A stretch of DNA of 62,118 nucleotides from Symbiodinium natans (Eukaryota; Sar; Dinophyceae; Suessiales; Symbiodiniaceae): contig CAJNDS010002321.1 of the NCBI GenBank assembly GCA_905221605.1, forward strand, positions 431,001-493,118, written 5' to 3'. Made by a program: the position numbers and the translations under genes. Each line of letters starts with the position of its first letter. Within the stretch, counting starts at the first letter, position 1. Positions 39,126-51,976 of this stretch are shown here, piece by piece. The notes under the pieces were generated by a model that saw only the letters and a program-made list of their open reading frames with translations, ran no database searches and was not told where the DNA came from.

Positions 39126-40127
39126 AGCTGCAGTCTCAGTGTGGGAGCGTTAGCGGCCGATCCCCTGGTAGGAGAGACTTTGTCACTTTGTTGATTGCAG
39201 CAGGCACTGATATGCCCGATGATGGTTTGAGGCCTCGGCATGCCGGCTCTGCTATGCATTTGCTTGGTGCCGTTTCTTTGCAGGCGGCCAGAGGAGTCTT
39301 CAAAAGGACTGGCAAAGCTCACCGCACTGAAGGATGCCAGAGGGGCATGTTCTGTGGCGAAGGAAGTGGGTTCCACTCGGCAGAGTCCGTTGGCATGTCT
39401 GTGCCGACAAACAACCCTCAGAGATACGTCAGCATCTTACGTTTGTGGGTTGCATCGATTTTGTCTGAGACGTGTCAAACTGTGACAGCATCATGAATGT
39501 CCAGGGAGGTTGCGGTGGACCACATCCTCCGGCAGCACGACCGGATGCAAGCGGAGGACTGGCAGGGGTCCAATGTAGTGATACCTTGTGCCGCACCTAA
39601 GTTGTCCGGGTCGCTTCATGAAGCCTCAGGAACAGAAGTTTATGTCATGAAAACCCCATTTAGATAAAGGTGGCCTTTGCCGATTGCTGCAGCTGCTTTC
39701 GTGAATATGCCGTTTAGCATTCTGCAGATTCGGGCGTGTAAGTCTGAGACCAGTCTGGACTGCGCCCGATCGAAAGCAGCTCAGTGTCAGCACATTTCCT
39801 ATTTTTGCAGAAGCCTCTTTCGGCATGTTATAAAGAGCCATGTCCACAGGGCAACCGAACAAAATTGAAAGCGTTCATGAACTAAACTGTTGAGAGATTC
39901 TTGGGAGTTTGTCCAAGCCTGAGGAGTTGGATGCTAACACACTTTTATCAACATGTGTGGAAAGTTTAGGGCAATAGTTCTCATGCCTATGGCAACACCA
40001 GGTAGCATGGCCGCATCAAATGCTGGACAAAATTTTGGAAGCGCTGCGCAGCCAATGTCTTCACCTCAATGCTCTTGGCATCCGTGTGTCCGTCTCTGTG
40101 TGTGTGTGTGTGCGCGCGTGCGCGGGT

Positions 40128-40169
<42 letters not shown>

Positions 40170-43100
40170 ATGCATGTGTGTGTGTGCGCACACTTCGCGG
40201 CGCACGCAAGTAAGGTCCGGCTTGATGATGCCACCGTCTGGGATGATGGTTGCCTCTCGGCTTTCTGCTCCCAGGCTGGCTGCGTTTCAAACATGTTTGC
40301 GGTTTCCATGAGGCGCAAGCATCGCCATCACCGTGGCCTACCATGGGTGGCGGCGGCGAGCATCCGCAGTCCATGTCGCGGCCTCCCACGTCTTTTGTGA
40401 AATAGGCGAAAGCATCAGAACTGTACCCGATGATGCAGTGAAAGGCTGTTCTGCTTGATGTTGGTTCTATTGAGTCTATCGACCTTGGTCGTGTAGGTTG
40501 CAGCTGAGGCCGCCGCAGGTTCATTCGCAGCCTGTGATGCCAGCTGTCGCTGGTGTTCCGATGGCATGGCCCCTAGTTGCCCAGACATGACAATCAAAGA
40601 GCTTTGTGGGAACGTGCAAAATCTGCGGACTGACCTTTGGGCTATTGAGGCTGCACAAAACGTGCGAGCTCCTGCAGGGATGGTTATGCCGGTAGCTCGG
40701 AGCGCTACACAAATGCAACGCAGTTGCAGTGCTTCGGACGTGTCTGAACAGAGTCCGAAGGCGAATCAAATTTTCAACGCTGCGCTGCGGCTGCACGTGT
40801 GTTTGCACCCCTGTTTCGCGAAGAGTAGCCCCACATTGCAGCACGGTTCAGCCCCGTCACACACATGAAAAACGTGTTAACTCTCGCCAGCTCTTCTCTT
40901 ATTTCGTTTTTGAGCGGAGGCCGGACAAGGCCCATACTTGTAGCTAGAATTCGGAAGAGCAGCCATGAGCAGCCCTAGGAGTGTCAAAATCCTCGCCTTA
41001 ACGTCTTATAGATGTCCGCAAAAGAGTACTGTCCAAAGTGGCGTGGTGACGCGTGGTGACACGTGGAGATCCGTCAAAATACGATAACAGCAAGGTAGGA
41101 GTCGCAACAGATTGTTGTAATGCGGTTCACGGGGTCAGGCGGCTCTTCAAAGGAACGCATCACAGACGAAAACAACCCTGCAGACATGGCACCTGTGGTA
41201 TTTGCATCGCATGAGGCCCCTGCAGCAAGCGCCAGCACATTTCATGCCGCCTTGCTCTCAGGTTTTGTATGAGAAGCTTTCGAATGTGCAACGGTCCATG
41301 CCACTGGACAGGTCTAGTCAGCAAGGGCAGCCTCTGCAGATGCAGATGGCTGTCTCACCTTTTCCCGGAATGTGCGGAGCCTCTTTGTTTTTTGTTCACA
41401 TTTACGCATCACTGCATACAGATTTATGTTTGGCCTCTTGCCTGGTCGACGTGCACATTGGGCACCCACAGGCCGTGCCACGACGGCGCGTGCGACCCTT
41501 AACGTGGATCTGGAGGCTTCCCACATACGTGCGGCACATGTGGGAGATAACGGGGTATTCGTACCACCTGTGAGACTCTTAGGCCACCTGCAGTGCAGCC
41601 TTTCTACAATGCATGGACTCAGTGGGGAGCTGGAGCCTCATAGATTCATCCAGCATTTGAGAGCCGTGCAGCCCTTGTGTGTCGTTGGGTACTTCACCTG
41701 AAGCAAGGCACCTGCGTGCCAGTCTTGGTTGCAGTGGCAATGCACAAGATCTTGTGGTGGTAGTTGTCGCTGCCATTCTTTTTTCGCCAGCCTGAAGCAC
41801 ACTGCAGGCCAATGTCGGTACAAGCAGCAGCGTTTGCGCCACATTCTCAGACATTCTCAGAAAGAGAAGCCTCTCCCCGAAGATTTTCGCTGAACGTTGG
41901 TTTGGGGGGATGCGACACGCAGAGGCCCCAGCCCCAGATGAATAACATGGCGCGGGACCCAGTGAAAGGTGATCTGGAGGTGCTTGCGTGCCAAGCTGGA
42001 AAGAGTTTGGATGATTTTGGTCTAAGGCCTGGCCGACTCAGAACCAACAGGTGCAACAGACTCAGCCACTAGCCGAGTTTTTCCTGGTTCAGGTCGCATC
42101 GTTGAGTGATTTGCAATCACGCGTGGCGTTGCCATGGGCATGCCATGGTGTGCCGTTTTGTTGGAGAGAACACGGTCATGTCTTCGCCGTTCGTGGCGCT
42201 GGAGTCTGAAGCTTCAGTGCTAAACCGTGCGCAATGTTTCCCCAAAAAGACATGTTCTGATTCAAACACAATCGATGATTCGCCGTCAACTATAACTTTA
42301 GCTTCCATACTTATGAATCTCATATTCGGTTTTCGGGCGGGAGGGGGGGGGGTAAGGGGGTAGGCAGGGAAGGGGGGGGTGTTCTCGTCCGGAACAAGGT
42401 TGTAAAGAGGTAGCCCAGCTCGGGTTCAACTTGCAACTTTGGCGCATGGACAAGCAATGCCTGCTCAGGTAGGGCCTTTTTCCGAAGGCATTTCGTTCCT
42501 TTCTCAGTGTGTTTTGCAGGGGCCAAGGTGCCCCGGAGCAGAAGAACCCAGAAGAACCCAAAGCCGGTGTGGTTGTGAATGGAACTTGGCTTAGGAGGCA
42601 GAGGCGTCTCATGTCCCTTCAGGCACCCGGCTCAAAAAAGCATGATCCTTCGGTTTTGAGAGAGCAATGGTGCGGCAAGAAGATGTGGACAACTTATTTG
42701 CTAAACCTGGGACAGTCCGTCGCCTGCCTGATCTGCTTGTTTTTCTTACTTGGTGAGCAAGAAAGTTTTCCATGCCTCTGTCATATCAGAAGCTTGCTGA
42801 GGACGGCACTGCCTTCTTCTGAGTGCCTGTATAGTGTTCGATGTCACCATCTACCCTTTGATGATTTGGTTTCTTTTCATCGACGTCCCAGCATTCCTGC
42901 AGCTAAAGCCTTATTCGTCTTGTTTCCTGCGCATTTCAAGAACGTCAGAACTAGCAGTGCTGCATGATCTCTGCCGTATCCAATGTCACTGCTGCTGACC
43001 AGGGCCCCTCCACGCGAAGAAGATGAACGCATGTTTCTTTTCATCAAGTTGGGAGTGCCTGACTTAGCCTTCGGCTGCTTGTTTGTTGTACCTTAGACCG

Positions 43101-44046
43101 AACATTGTTAGTCTTCAACAGATGCAGCTGCAAGTTGGGACAGGCGGTTTGCGGCTTCACCTTCGTGGTCTGCATGTACCAAGTGATATTGTTTGATTTA
43201 TTTGGCCAACATTGCTCGCGAATGCGTGCCCTATCTGCTCTGGGTGCTTGTTTGCCTGAACTTCGCCGGCAGAGTTGTTCTCATTTCTCTGAGACGACAA
43301 GTTCTTGCAGCAAGGTCAAGCCTTGTCCATGGAGCAGAAGCCAGTGCCCACCAGAGCAGATGATGCCGGCAAGCACCTGGAAGCTTGGGACACGAGGCAG
43401 CCGTCATGCCAGTGAACGTGTGACGGCCCGTAAGGTTGTAAGGTACCCAACTGAGCCTTGAATTCGAGTGTGGGAGATTCAAGCCAGGTTCCAGAAATCA
43501 AGGTGCTGCGTTGTCCCTTCAGGCCTGAAGATGCAGCGAGCTCGACCAGTCCTCCGGAAGCGGCAGCTGGCCGTAACAGTTCAAGTGGTAGCAGCCAATC
43601 GCACATCAGCTCCATAGCTCCATGCCATGTGCCTAGGATAGCGTGATGGCCCTTCCTGGGGCGCTGTATCCACAGCACCTGGGGATGCCAGCGATTGAGG
43701 AAGCACCCGAAAGCAGTGTGGTTCAAATGGCTCCTTGGAGCAATGTGTGGGATGGATCGACATGCACACGTGCATATTACCAGCGACTGTGTCGGCACAT
43801 CCAATCAGGTGGCACCGTTCCAGAGTAGAACTACATCGCGCAACCCGCCCGGAATGGTTGGGGAAGAGCGACGAGCGCCTTGGCATGTCGGTGCGAGTTT
43901 TCTGAGGTCGACACTAAGATACCGCTGAGTGTGTCTTTTTTCTCCACCCGTGAGTTGCCAACTAGATTTTATGGCTTTAGCTAGCGCTCCCATAACCGAG
44001 CAAGGTTTTTTCTCAGCGAATTTCTGGATCTTGTTCGGTGTTGTGG
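39126..44046 (+). other. Intronic or intergenic stretch with weak exon candidates
   Basis: Possible exons by composition and AG-G borders: about 39280-39345 (SKGLAKLTALKDA), about 40560-40700 (MTIKELCGNVQNLRTDLWAIEAA), about 41930-42055 (DPVKGDLEVLACQAGKSLDDF). None shows a domain I can name. GC-rich G runs occur at 42340-42382. Nothing else stands out. Confidence 0.25.
40090..40194. repeat. GT microsatellite with CG interruptions
   Basis: GTGTGT with GCGCGCGTGCGCGG near its start and ATGCATG near its end. This alternating purine-pyrimidine tract is Z-DNA prone. His/Thr and Cys/Val frames here are repeat products. Confidence 0.95.
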
Positions 44047-44130
44047 GTCTGGGGGCGGGGGGGGGGGGGGGGTATATAATGACGTCCCCTCTGACCTAAA
44101 CCCTCAACCCAAACCCTGAGAATCTTATGT
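44047..44130. other. G-run followed by TATATAA and telomere-like C-rich sequence
   Basis: A G-run of about 24 with a single C, then TATATAATGACGTC, then CCTAAACCCTCAACCCAAACCC. It directly precedes the 638 bp tandem duplication. The TATATAA and TGACGTC resemble promoter boxes of other eukaryotes, but dinoflagellates are not known to rely on TATA boxes, so no promoter is claimed. Confidence 0.5.
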
Positions 44131-44157
44131 TGTAGGGCCGTAAATACCAGTGTTGTG

Positions 44158-44795
44158 GGCATGGTCGCTAAGTCACATGCCCCCCCCCCCCCGCCCCCAC
44201 AGAAAGAAACAAAGAACGAAACGAAAGAAAGAAGGAAAGACAAAGACAGAAAGGCATAATGAACGACATAAAGGAAAAAAGGCACAGGAAGAAGGACTCA
44301 AAAAAGAAATGACGTACCAAATACAAGCAGATCGACAGAAAGACACACCACAAAAATTCAAGTCAGGAAGAGGTGGCAAACTACAGAAAGACCCGAAGAA
44401 CGAAGTCATCAACAAAGGAAAAGAGCCAGGCAACCTTCGACACTAAAATTACTGGCCATGAACTTACTAAGCAGAAAGCTGTTATTTGCAGTGATTTGCT
44501 TCTCTGAACAACATACTGTAGGATCAAACCAGCACCCCAAATACTAAATATACAGTGCAAGGCCAGACATTTTTGTACCCTCAGCACACCGCTTGCATGC
44601 CCCAAGCTGCTTCAAGTTGCTCTTTCGTGTCCCCATATGAACAGTGAACCCTTGAGCTGCTCTTGGAGTTCTGTTGAATCATGTTTTTCCTGTGCCAATG
44701 GAAGGTTGGAGCTCTTGGAGTGCTCTTGTGTAAGTTTGGAGGACCCTTAAAATGCCGCATTTCCACATGGTCTCCCACTGTTTGGGGTCTATGCT
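44158..44795. repeat. 638 bp tandem duplication, copy 1
   Basis: Starts GGCATGGTCGCTAAGTCACA, then a run of 13 C, a purine-rich AAAG/GAAA stretch, and ends TTTGGGGTCTATGCT. Repeated immediately at 44796-45433 with no difference that I could see, including the C-run length. No gene recognised inside; the Lys/Gln-rich frame on + and Phe/Cys-rich frame on minus come from the purine-rich tract. Confidence 0.95.
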
Positions 44796-45433
44796 GGCAT
44801 GGTCGCTAAGTCACATGCCCCCCCCCCCCCGCCCCCACAGAAAGAAACAAAGAACGAAACGAAAGAAAGAAGGAAAGACAAAGACAGAAAGGCATAATGA
44901 ACGACATAAAGGAAAAAAGGCACAGGAAGAAGGACTCAAAAAAGAAATGACGTACCAAATACAAGCAGATCGACAGAAAGACACACCACAAAAATTCAAG
45001 TCAGGAAGAGGTGGCAAACTACAGAAAGACCCGAAGAACGAAGTCATCAACAAAGGAAAAGAGCCAGGCAACCTTCGACACTAAAATTACTGGCCATGAA
45101 CTTACTAAGCAGAAAGCTGTTATTTGCAGTGATTTGCTTCTCTGAACAACATACTGTAGGATCAAACCAGCACCCCAAATACTAAATATACAGTGCAAGG
45201 CCAGACATTTTTGTACCCTCAGCACACCGCTTGCATGCCCCAAGCTGCTTCAAGTTGCTCTTTCGTGTCCCCATATGAACAGTGAACCCTTGAGCTGCTC
45301 TTGGAGTTCTGTTGAATCATGTTTTTCCTGTGCCAATGGAAGGTTGGAGCTCTTGGAGTGCTCTTGTGTAAGTTTGGAGGACCCTTAAAATGCCGCATTT
45401 CCACATGGTCTCCCACTGTTTGGGGTCTATGCT
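44796..45433. repeat. 638 bp tandem duplication, copy 2
   Basis: Identical to 44158-44795 by eye. The junction is TCTATGCT then GGCATGG; after copy 2 the sequence continues TACATGATT. Confidence 0.95.
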
Positions 45434-46319
45434 TACATGATTACAGTGTTCTTGCCTCTTTTCACGACGTGCGGCGCAAGGATGTTTGTGACATTGCAGC
45501 AAACACACTGTCACAAGCGCTCTCTCTTTTTTTGGCGAACATGCCCGTACGGCTGTGCGCCGACTGGCAAACGAGCTGAACAACCAGTGCTTGTAGTGTC
45601 AGAAGTCGCCTGAAATTTCTCCAACATTGCTTTTGGAACTGCAGTGGTGGGTTTGTGTACCTTCCCAGGTCTAAGTCACGTGGAATGCCTGAGAACAGCG
45701 TACATTTCAGTGCTTCCAGCACACGAGCCGAAGTCATGCTTGCAGTGCTTATGAATTAATACGAATTCTGCCTGACGGCAGACATTGGGGGAACCTCTAC
45801 AAGGCCTTGCTTAACAAGCAGCAAAAACCCGTCGTGCCAGCAACCATGCCAAGAAAACATTAGCAAAATGCAACACATCAGCGTGACTTTCGTCCCACGA
45901 AAACCAATGAAAGCAAACGCGCAACGGCAACGCTTACGCGTTACATTACATTACCTTTTTCATCGCGTTGCCATCCGTTTGCCATCTGTATATATCTGTA
46001 TAAGCTGTCCAATCTTGTCCAGACGTTGCGCCCGCCGCTTTCAGGCTCACGCGGCAGTTGGCCGCAAGTATCAGTCAGAAGGCGCAGACATCGTCACTGG
46101 CCTCCAAAGACATTCGTTTATCTACCTGACAGCCTGACAGCATGTGCAAGTTGTTGGGTTGCCCTGCAGAATCTCGAGGCTGCGCAAGCTTCTCTACACA
46201 ACCTTGTGTCCGAGGGTGTTGATGGGCTTCACGGAACTTTAGAGCCTGGTCATTGCATTGGCCTGACATGTGTGGCTTTGGTGTGTCACGTGTTTTGAAG
46301 TCAAGTGACGCAAGAGATG
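45434..46319 (+). other. Unassigned stretch upstream of the RING exon
   Basis: A block at about 46165-46250 (LQNLEAAQASLHNLVSEGVDG) looks exon-like and may belong to the RING gene. Nothing else recognised. Confidence 0.3.
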
Positions 46320-46530
46320 GTTGAAAGCGCCGCGTTGACATCCAAGGATGGACGATGCTATGTTTGCTCAAGTGCCCCAGGGATCGCACCTCGTCTTCAG
46401 AAAAGTGGGAAACATATCAGCATTGCAGATCAGCACCTGTGTGGCACCGATGAGGTTGGCTTGGTTCCAGCTGCCTGCGGGCATTTGGTTTGCAACAACT
46501 GCCTCGTCATGACCAAGAAAGGCAGCGTAT
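46320..46530 (+). CDS. RING-finger exon(s), partial gene
   Basis: CYVCSSA (about 46358-46378) supplies the first Cys pair. DEVGLVPAACGHLVCNNC (about 46450-46503) supplies Cys-x-His-x2-Cys-x2-Cys of a RING/U-box-like finger, the type used by ubiquitin ligases. VMTKKGSVC follows; the usual final CPxC must come from the next exon, after a likely GT donor at about 46529 (AGC then GTATGC). Small introns between 46380 and 46431 are possible, since three AG acceptors lie there. Only this part of the gene is recognisable. A TA microsatellite follows in the presumed intron. Confidence 0.5.
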
Positions 46531-46554
46531 GCTCGCCACTTGTTTGCACACGTG

Positions 46555-46616
46555 CTTGTATATATAATAATGTATATATATATATATATATATATTTATA
46601 TGTGCATATATATAGA
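46555..46616. repeat. TA microsatellite
   Basis: TATATA run with a few TTTATATG and GTGCATATA interruptions, about 60 bases. Confidence 0.95.
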
Positions 46617-49600
46617 GTGCACAGTTTGACAGTCTAACAAGGGACCAGATGTCATCGGCTCAAGTGCTGTGTATGAGGAGCTGCAAAACAGCTGCGGCGT
46701 GCTTAGTGCCAGTGCGCAGTGATGTCTGAAGACACCATGTGCCATTATACGCACAGTGTGTTGATAGACAAAGGCTGGAAAGTCTCACGAGAAGACGGTG
46801 TCCTTCGACAGGGAGACAGTTTTCACGTACATCAAGCAGACCCCAGTGCAGACTCCCAGATGAGAGTGCGCAAGTTGAAGCTGTAGAATGAGCCAGGCTT
46901 AGGCACAACGGACACAGCGCATCAAGATTTTTTTGTGTTCGTTCCCTACCTGGTAGAAAATCCCCGGCACGATGTACCATATTCAGGGCCATGCCCTTGC
47001 ACAGGAAATGTAGAGTAGCACGCACTGAAAAGCGGTGCAACAGTCGTGGAAAGAAATGTCAAGCTCTGTTACAGATAATGCCGCGTTGTGATGGTGGCTC
47101 TCTTTGTTCTCGTTTCACGGTTCTGGCAGGTTGCCCACCTGCAGGTACCTCTTTGAATCTTCCTTGGACCGATCTCAGGCAAATGCTGATTTTGGTCAAG
47201 GCCTGCAAGCGAATGTTTCGCATGGATTGGTAGCATTGTGGTCCGCAAGCCATCTTTTCTGGGCGACACCCGGCAATGAAGTTGCATGTGGTGGGATGGG
47301 CCCAGATGTCCGCCTTGTGTTCTAAACCATGGCCGTATTGCTTGCAAAAAATTTTCCAGGTGCCAGCGACGCTTGCATACGTGACTTTGTGCATCAATCG
47401 AACAGCTTGGTTTGCAAGAAGTCGTTCTCGGACTTCCATTTCTGGACTACGAAGCATCTCAGCGTCTCAGCCCAATACCTTGAACCTGGCATTCGGTGGC
47501 ATGTTGTACAGAGGCTCTGCTGGGTAAAGATGCCGCGAAGTTTGTGCATGCTCACATGTGGCATGGCACGCAGCCTGAGGTTTCCTGCCAAGCCTATGAA
47601 ATCTTAACAAACACATTGTCGCACGAGAAATTGCAGAAAAAAGCAGTTTGCATCGCGTTGCAGGAGTGTCTCTCCGCTAGATGCCAGTCGCGCGCAAATC
47701 CCTTGTCAGCATCTTGCACTGCTCAGGTTCATTTCTAGCTTCGTTTGCGATGTTTCGGCTTTGGCCGAGACCTTGATGACAACAGCCGCTGCTTCAAGAG
47801 TGCTGTGTTTGGAGGGCTTCTGACTTTCAGGATGGTTCTCCGGCATTTGTATGCCTACCAGTGATGAGTTTTCATCATGCGATGCTACGCATGGTATAGC
47901 AAGTGCAATCTTAATAGTGAGCCGTGACCCATGTAGAGGCCGACTCTTGGGCAAAAAGCAGTGCTACTTTCCACGTAGTAGACAAGATAACCTCGTACAG
48001 GCAGTAGTATGCCTTGAACATGCTGAATCGAGCACTAACTTCTGAGAAAACTGGGTCATCACCAATATCACCATGACTGGAGGCTTTGTTTTAAATTAAG
48101 TACTGCAGAAGGCATACGGTTAGGTACAACAACGAGTCTTGTGTCAGCCAAGTCACGTGGGAAAGCCGGAAGCTAGAACGCTCACTGGGGCTGATGTTCG
48201 CCAGAATTGCCTGGAATGAGCATGTATGGTATGTTCGACCTGGCCCGAGTCATTGTGACATGAGGCTTGATGTTCTCTTACCCAGCGGTGCAAGACGCAC
48301 CAGATCTTTGCCGTGTTTGGTGATTGCAAAAATAAACATCAAGTCAATCTTGCACTACTGGCAGGGGTTCTCAGTGCGGGAAGTCCACTCAGGCAGAAAT
48401 CGAATCTTTTCTAGCGCGATCCTCAGAGATGTCGTGATTCTCTGCCCCCGACAGGGTCTGCATCTGGACAGCTGAGGCTCCCACTTGCGCCAACATGAAG
48501 TTGCATCGGTCTGACGTGCTGTGCCAGACTGCCAAAACGGATTGTGGCAGCAATGCTCAGCGTTGTTGGTTTGTTTCGGTTCGGGGCCGCCTTTCGCCAT
48601 GTTCACTTTTAGGACTTCTGACTTCCGACTTTACTTTTGCTGAATCCTCAGTTTACTTCGTCGCTTGGCAAAGTGGAGCCATGCTTGGCTAGAGTGAGAT
48701 CCGTTCTGCCCCTGCGGTCGCGGCCTGGTTGCTTTACAGTATGTCAGCGCTTGAACAGCAGCGAGCCAACGGTGTTGTTGTGTGGTCGAGTATGGGAGAG
48801 TGTGTGTGTGCGTGTGTGTGTGTGTGTGTGTGTATGCCTCCGCCCAGTGAGTGGTTCTGCGACGATTCATCAGTGGCAGTTCAGTTTCTCGTGGCATTGA
48901 AGACTTGCGCTACGCAGTGCTATCCTCTTCCTGCTTGGGCAAGCGCACCGTCCGCGGACTTCTTGGCTCAGATTGGGAATGATTTTCCCAATTTCTCTAG
49001 CGGAGGTTGGAGCTCCGCTGTGTGCACATCTCAGTTATCACTTGATTGTTGAAATGCCTTCGGAGAAGTATGTGAGAGATTTGGCAGCTGCAGGATCAGA
49101 AAGAGGCTGGTGGAGACACAATGAGCAACCAGCGCACCATCCTTAGTCAGGCTGTTCACTAGGACTTCTATGAGATTGGACTAGCGTTTAAATCCTGATC
49201 CACACATATGTTCGGCTTGCAGCTGCCTGGCCCCAACCCTTGAGTACCCGCACAACACAGCATTCTGACCGGCCTTCTGCGATAGGCCTTTCGTCACACG
49301 AGCTTCGGTGCACGAGGAGAGAAAGAGAGAGGGGAGGGCTTGGCAGCACTCGCTGACTGTTGAAGTATGATGAAATGAAGAATGGGTACAAGAAAGCTCA
49401 GAAGCTCGAGTGTTGAGCTGTTTTTGCCCGGTGTTTCCGTTGACTTGCCTTTTGGAGTTTAGGTGCGCTCTTGTCGACAGACGGTTCCCAGTCGAGCATC
49501 TCAGGCAACCACAAGGCAGACCGCCGCAGACGGAGCGGAGGAGCGGGGCCATGTTCTAAGAGATTCTCAATGCCCTTTGCCCCTATTCGTCCTTGATCCT

Positions 49601-51291
49601 TGACATTGATTCGCTACTTTCTATGGTCGTGCGTGGATCAAGTTGGTTTTTGTCTGGAACCTTGCCGTTGCTGCAGGAGAAATGGTGCAAACGCCGGTGC
49701 ATATCTACAACGAGGACGCATGGTCGATGCAGTGCTAAAGGAGAAGAACCCGCTTTTGCCAATGCTGCTCTAGGACGCGCCCGCAACTCCCTGTAAGGGC
49801 TCTCCGCAGCAAAAGGCTCTGTGTGTGGTGTTTTCTTCTGAGCCTGAGCACGTCTACTCTCGCAGTCTAGCGCACCAGGCTCTTGTCGGAAGCCCGTCGT
49901 CTGCCCCTTGCGATTGGTTTTTTCCTGTTCATTTTCTGTTGTGTCGCCAGATTTCCTTTTGTAATGAGCAGCAACTGAATCAGGCCCGAGACTCTGTGCC
50001 CGCAACCTCGACGGCCATTTCCGAATGCGAATGCGACTGCTCCTTCGCGGGCGCCTCGATCTCTCAAAGGCGACAGGCGTGGGAACACCAGGTGATGCTG
50101 ACCTGGCAGTGGCATGTGCTGTGCGTAGTGCTTGTCATAAGGTTGGAGCAGCATGGAGCCCAACATGACATGCCACTTTACCGATGTTTACCATGTTCCC
50201 GCATGGCGCTTGAACTACCGAGGCTTGCCAGCGTGCCAGGAACCGAAGAAGCAGCCTGCAACAAGGCTCCTGGTGCATTGTTGTATGCTAAATATGCTAC
50301 TCGCCCAGCTAAAACACATTCGCGCTCCCCTTCCCCGTTTAAGTCGTCCAATGCTGGAAACACCAGCCGTTTTCATGAAAACGGGCTTAAGCTCTGTAAG
50401 ACCAAGTTGTTCATGACAACTGACAATTGAGTCACCCAACGTTGAAAACTGATCCCCACGACCTTGAGTAGTGTTTTGCTCAGCTCGATTTTTTCTTTAG
50501 CTGTGATGCTGCGTTCCGCCGAGGGGAGCGGGGTGAATTTTTCCTGCTGTGGGGGGGGGGGGTTATTAGGGGGGTCTTTTAGAATTATGACACGGAAGCT
50601 GGGGGACCTTTGAACTAATGTTCCCACAGCCCGGTCCGCAACCTCGGTCCGCAACCCGGGTCCGGATCGGACTCTTTGTCGGGGGCTTCTCATGTCATTA
50701 TTTAGTACTCATTCACTATACTCCGTCCTGCACTGGCTCCATGCCTGCTCATGCGGGCACATGCATCGCCACCTACTTCTCAAACCCCCACCCTTGCAAA
50801 ATAAGTGGCGGATCAGACATCAGACAAAACAGGTGCCACTGAGGGTTGCCCGCGACCCCCCCGCTGCTAGCTGGCTGCCACATGCAAAATTACGTTCTGC
50901 GCACATTGGTGAAAGCACAGCTTGGGGCGTTGGCTCACAGTGGCTGTCACATTTCTCTCAACTGCTCCCACCAACAAGTTCTACCAGACTTCGGGCAAAA
51001 AACCGAAAACAAAACGCACCGGAAAGCTGCTGAGAAGGAAGGGCACCAGTAAAAAGAAATAGAAGTATTGGGAGCCAACCTTCATCTTTGAAAGAAAAAT
51101 CGAGGACAGTCCGTCAGAGTCCGTCAGCTTTAGCAGGTTTTGTGCAGAGTCCAACTTCGCAACACTTACGCAAAACTGAATGGCCATATTTGGCCTGTGT
51201 GACAGCGGCATCTAGAAGACCTTTGCTGCCAAGTGCGCCCAGCGAGGAGTTGAAAGAATTGTGGAGCGGCTCTTGGAAGGGCGGGGTGCCT
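46617..51291 (+). other. Long stretch with one exon candidate
   Basis: At about 47523-47640 a frame reads KDAAKFVHAHMWHG and SCQAYEILTNTLSHEKLQKKA, helical and reminiscent of ARM/HEAT repeats, possibly part of the RING gene. Elsewhere only scattered short frames, a G-run at 50549-50562 and the GT run listed separately. I recognise no other gene. Confidence 0.3.
48799..48835. repeat. Short GT microsatellite
   Basis: GTGTGTGTGCGTGTGTG run of about 36 bases. Confidence 0.9.
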
Positions 51292-51323
51292 GAGTTTAGG
51301 GTTTAGGGTTTAGGGTTTAGGGT
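51292..51323. repeat. Second interstitial TTTAGGG array
   Basis: Four to five TTTAGGG units between GCCTGAG and TACCTACC, in the same orientation as the array at 19570. Confidence 0.95.
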
Positions 51324-51976
51324 ACCTACCGAGTACCTCTGCTGGCTCTGGGGGCCTGCTGTAGTGGGATGAGGGCGAAATCCCACGATCTGCCAAGGCG
51401 CCGCAACTCCTGGACGTTTGCCCTGGGAGTTGCCAGCTCAGATCGCCAGGGCCGGTCGGTCTATTGTTCAGTATTGCTTATAGTTCGGCACCAGCGCGAC
51501 GTCGCATGCCCCTCCAAGGAACAGGCCTTTGAGCTCTGTGAGCACAAGTGCAGGCGCAACTCCAGGTTTGGATGACCAGTGCAGTCTGGAGCTTAGCGGC
51601 CTAGCACTTTTTGCAGAGTCAAGTCAGTTCCCACATTGGTGGAGTCCAAGGCCGCTTGCAGTGGCACCGGCCTTGCTTTGGGACAAGTCGGCGAACTGGA
51701 CACCATGTTGGCCATGGATTTAATGGATATCAGCCGATGCCAGGTTCAGCCCCGCTCCATCATCTGCGGCCCCAACGCCATCCCAGGATTGTTGCATGCT
51801 GGTTTTGCAGTAGCACTCCGCGCGCCATACACATGAGACAGCTGCAGCAGTGCCGGTAGCAAGCTCAGCCCCGTTGGACTGCAGGAATTTGACCGGTACA
51901 ACAAGACTGTCCCACCTTCTCAGGTTTGCGAAGCGGCATTCCACCTTGAGAGTGCCCAGTTGACTCACGATTGCAG
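51324..51976. other. Stretch without recognised gene
   Basis: Short frames only. It is directly upstream of the first recognised exon of RRM copy 2 and may hold its 5' exons or intron. Confidence 0.35.

Noticed and set aside
44072-44085. TATATAATGACGTC as a promoter
   Set aside because: No gene start follows and TATA boxes are not established for dinoflagellates.
44173-45416. Paired identical small frames in the two duplication copies
   Set aside because: Identical only because the DNA is duplicated; composition follows the purine-rich tract.
46655-46680. GGCTCAAG near 46668 as another leader relict
   Set aside because: Only eight bases match and there is no CCG or repeat boundary; chance is likely.
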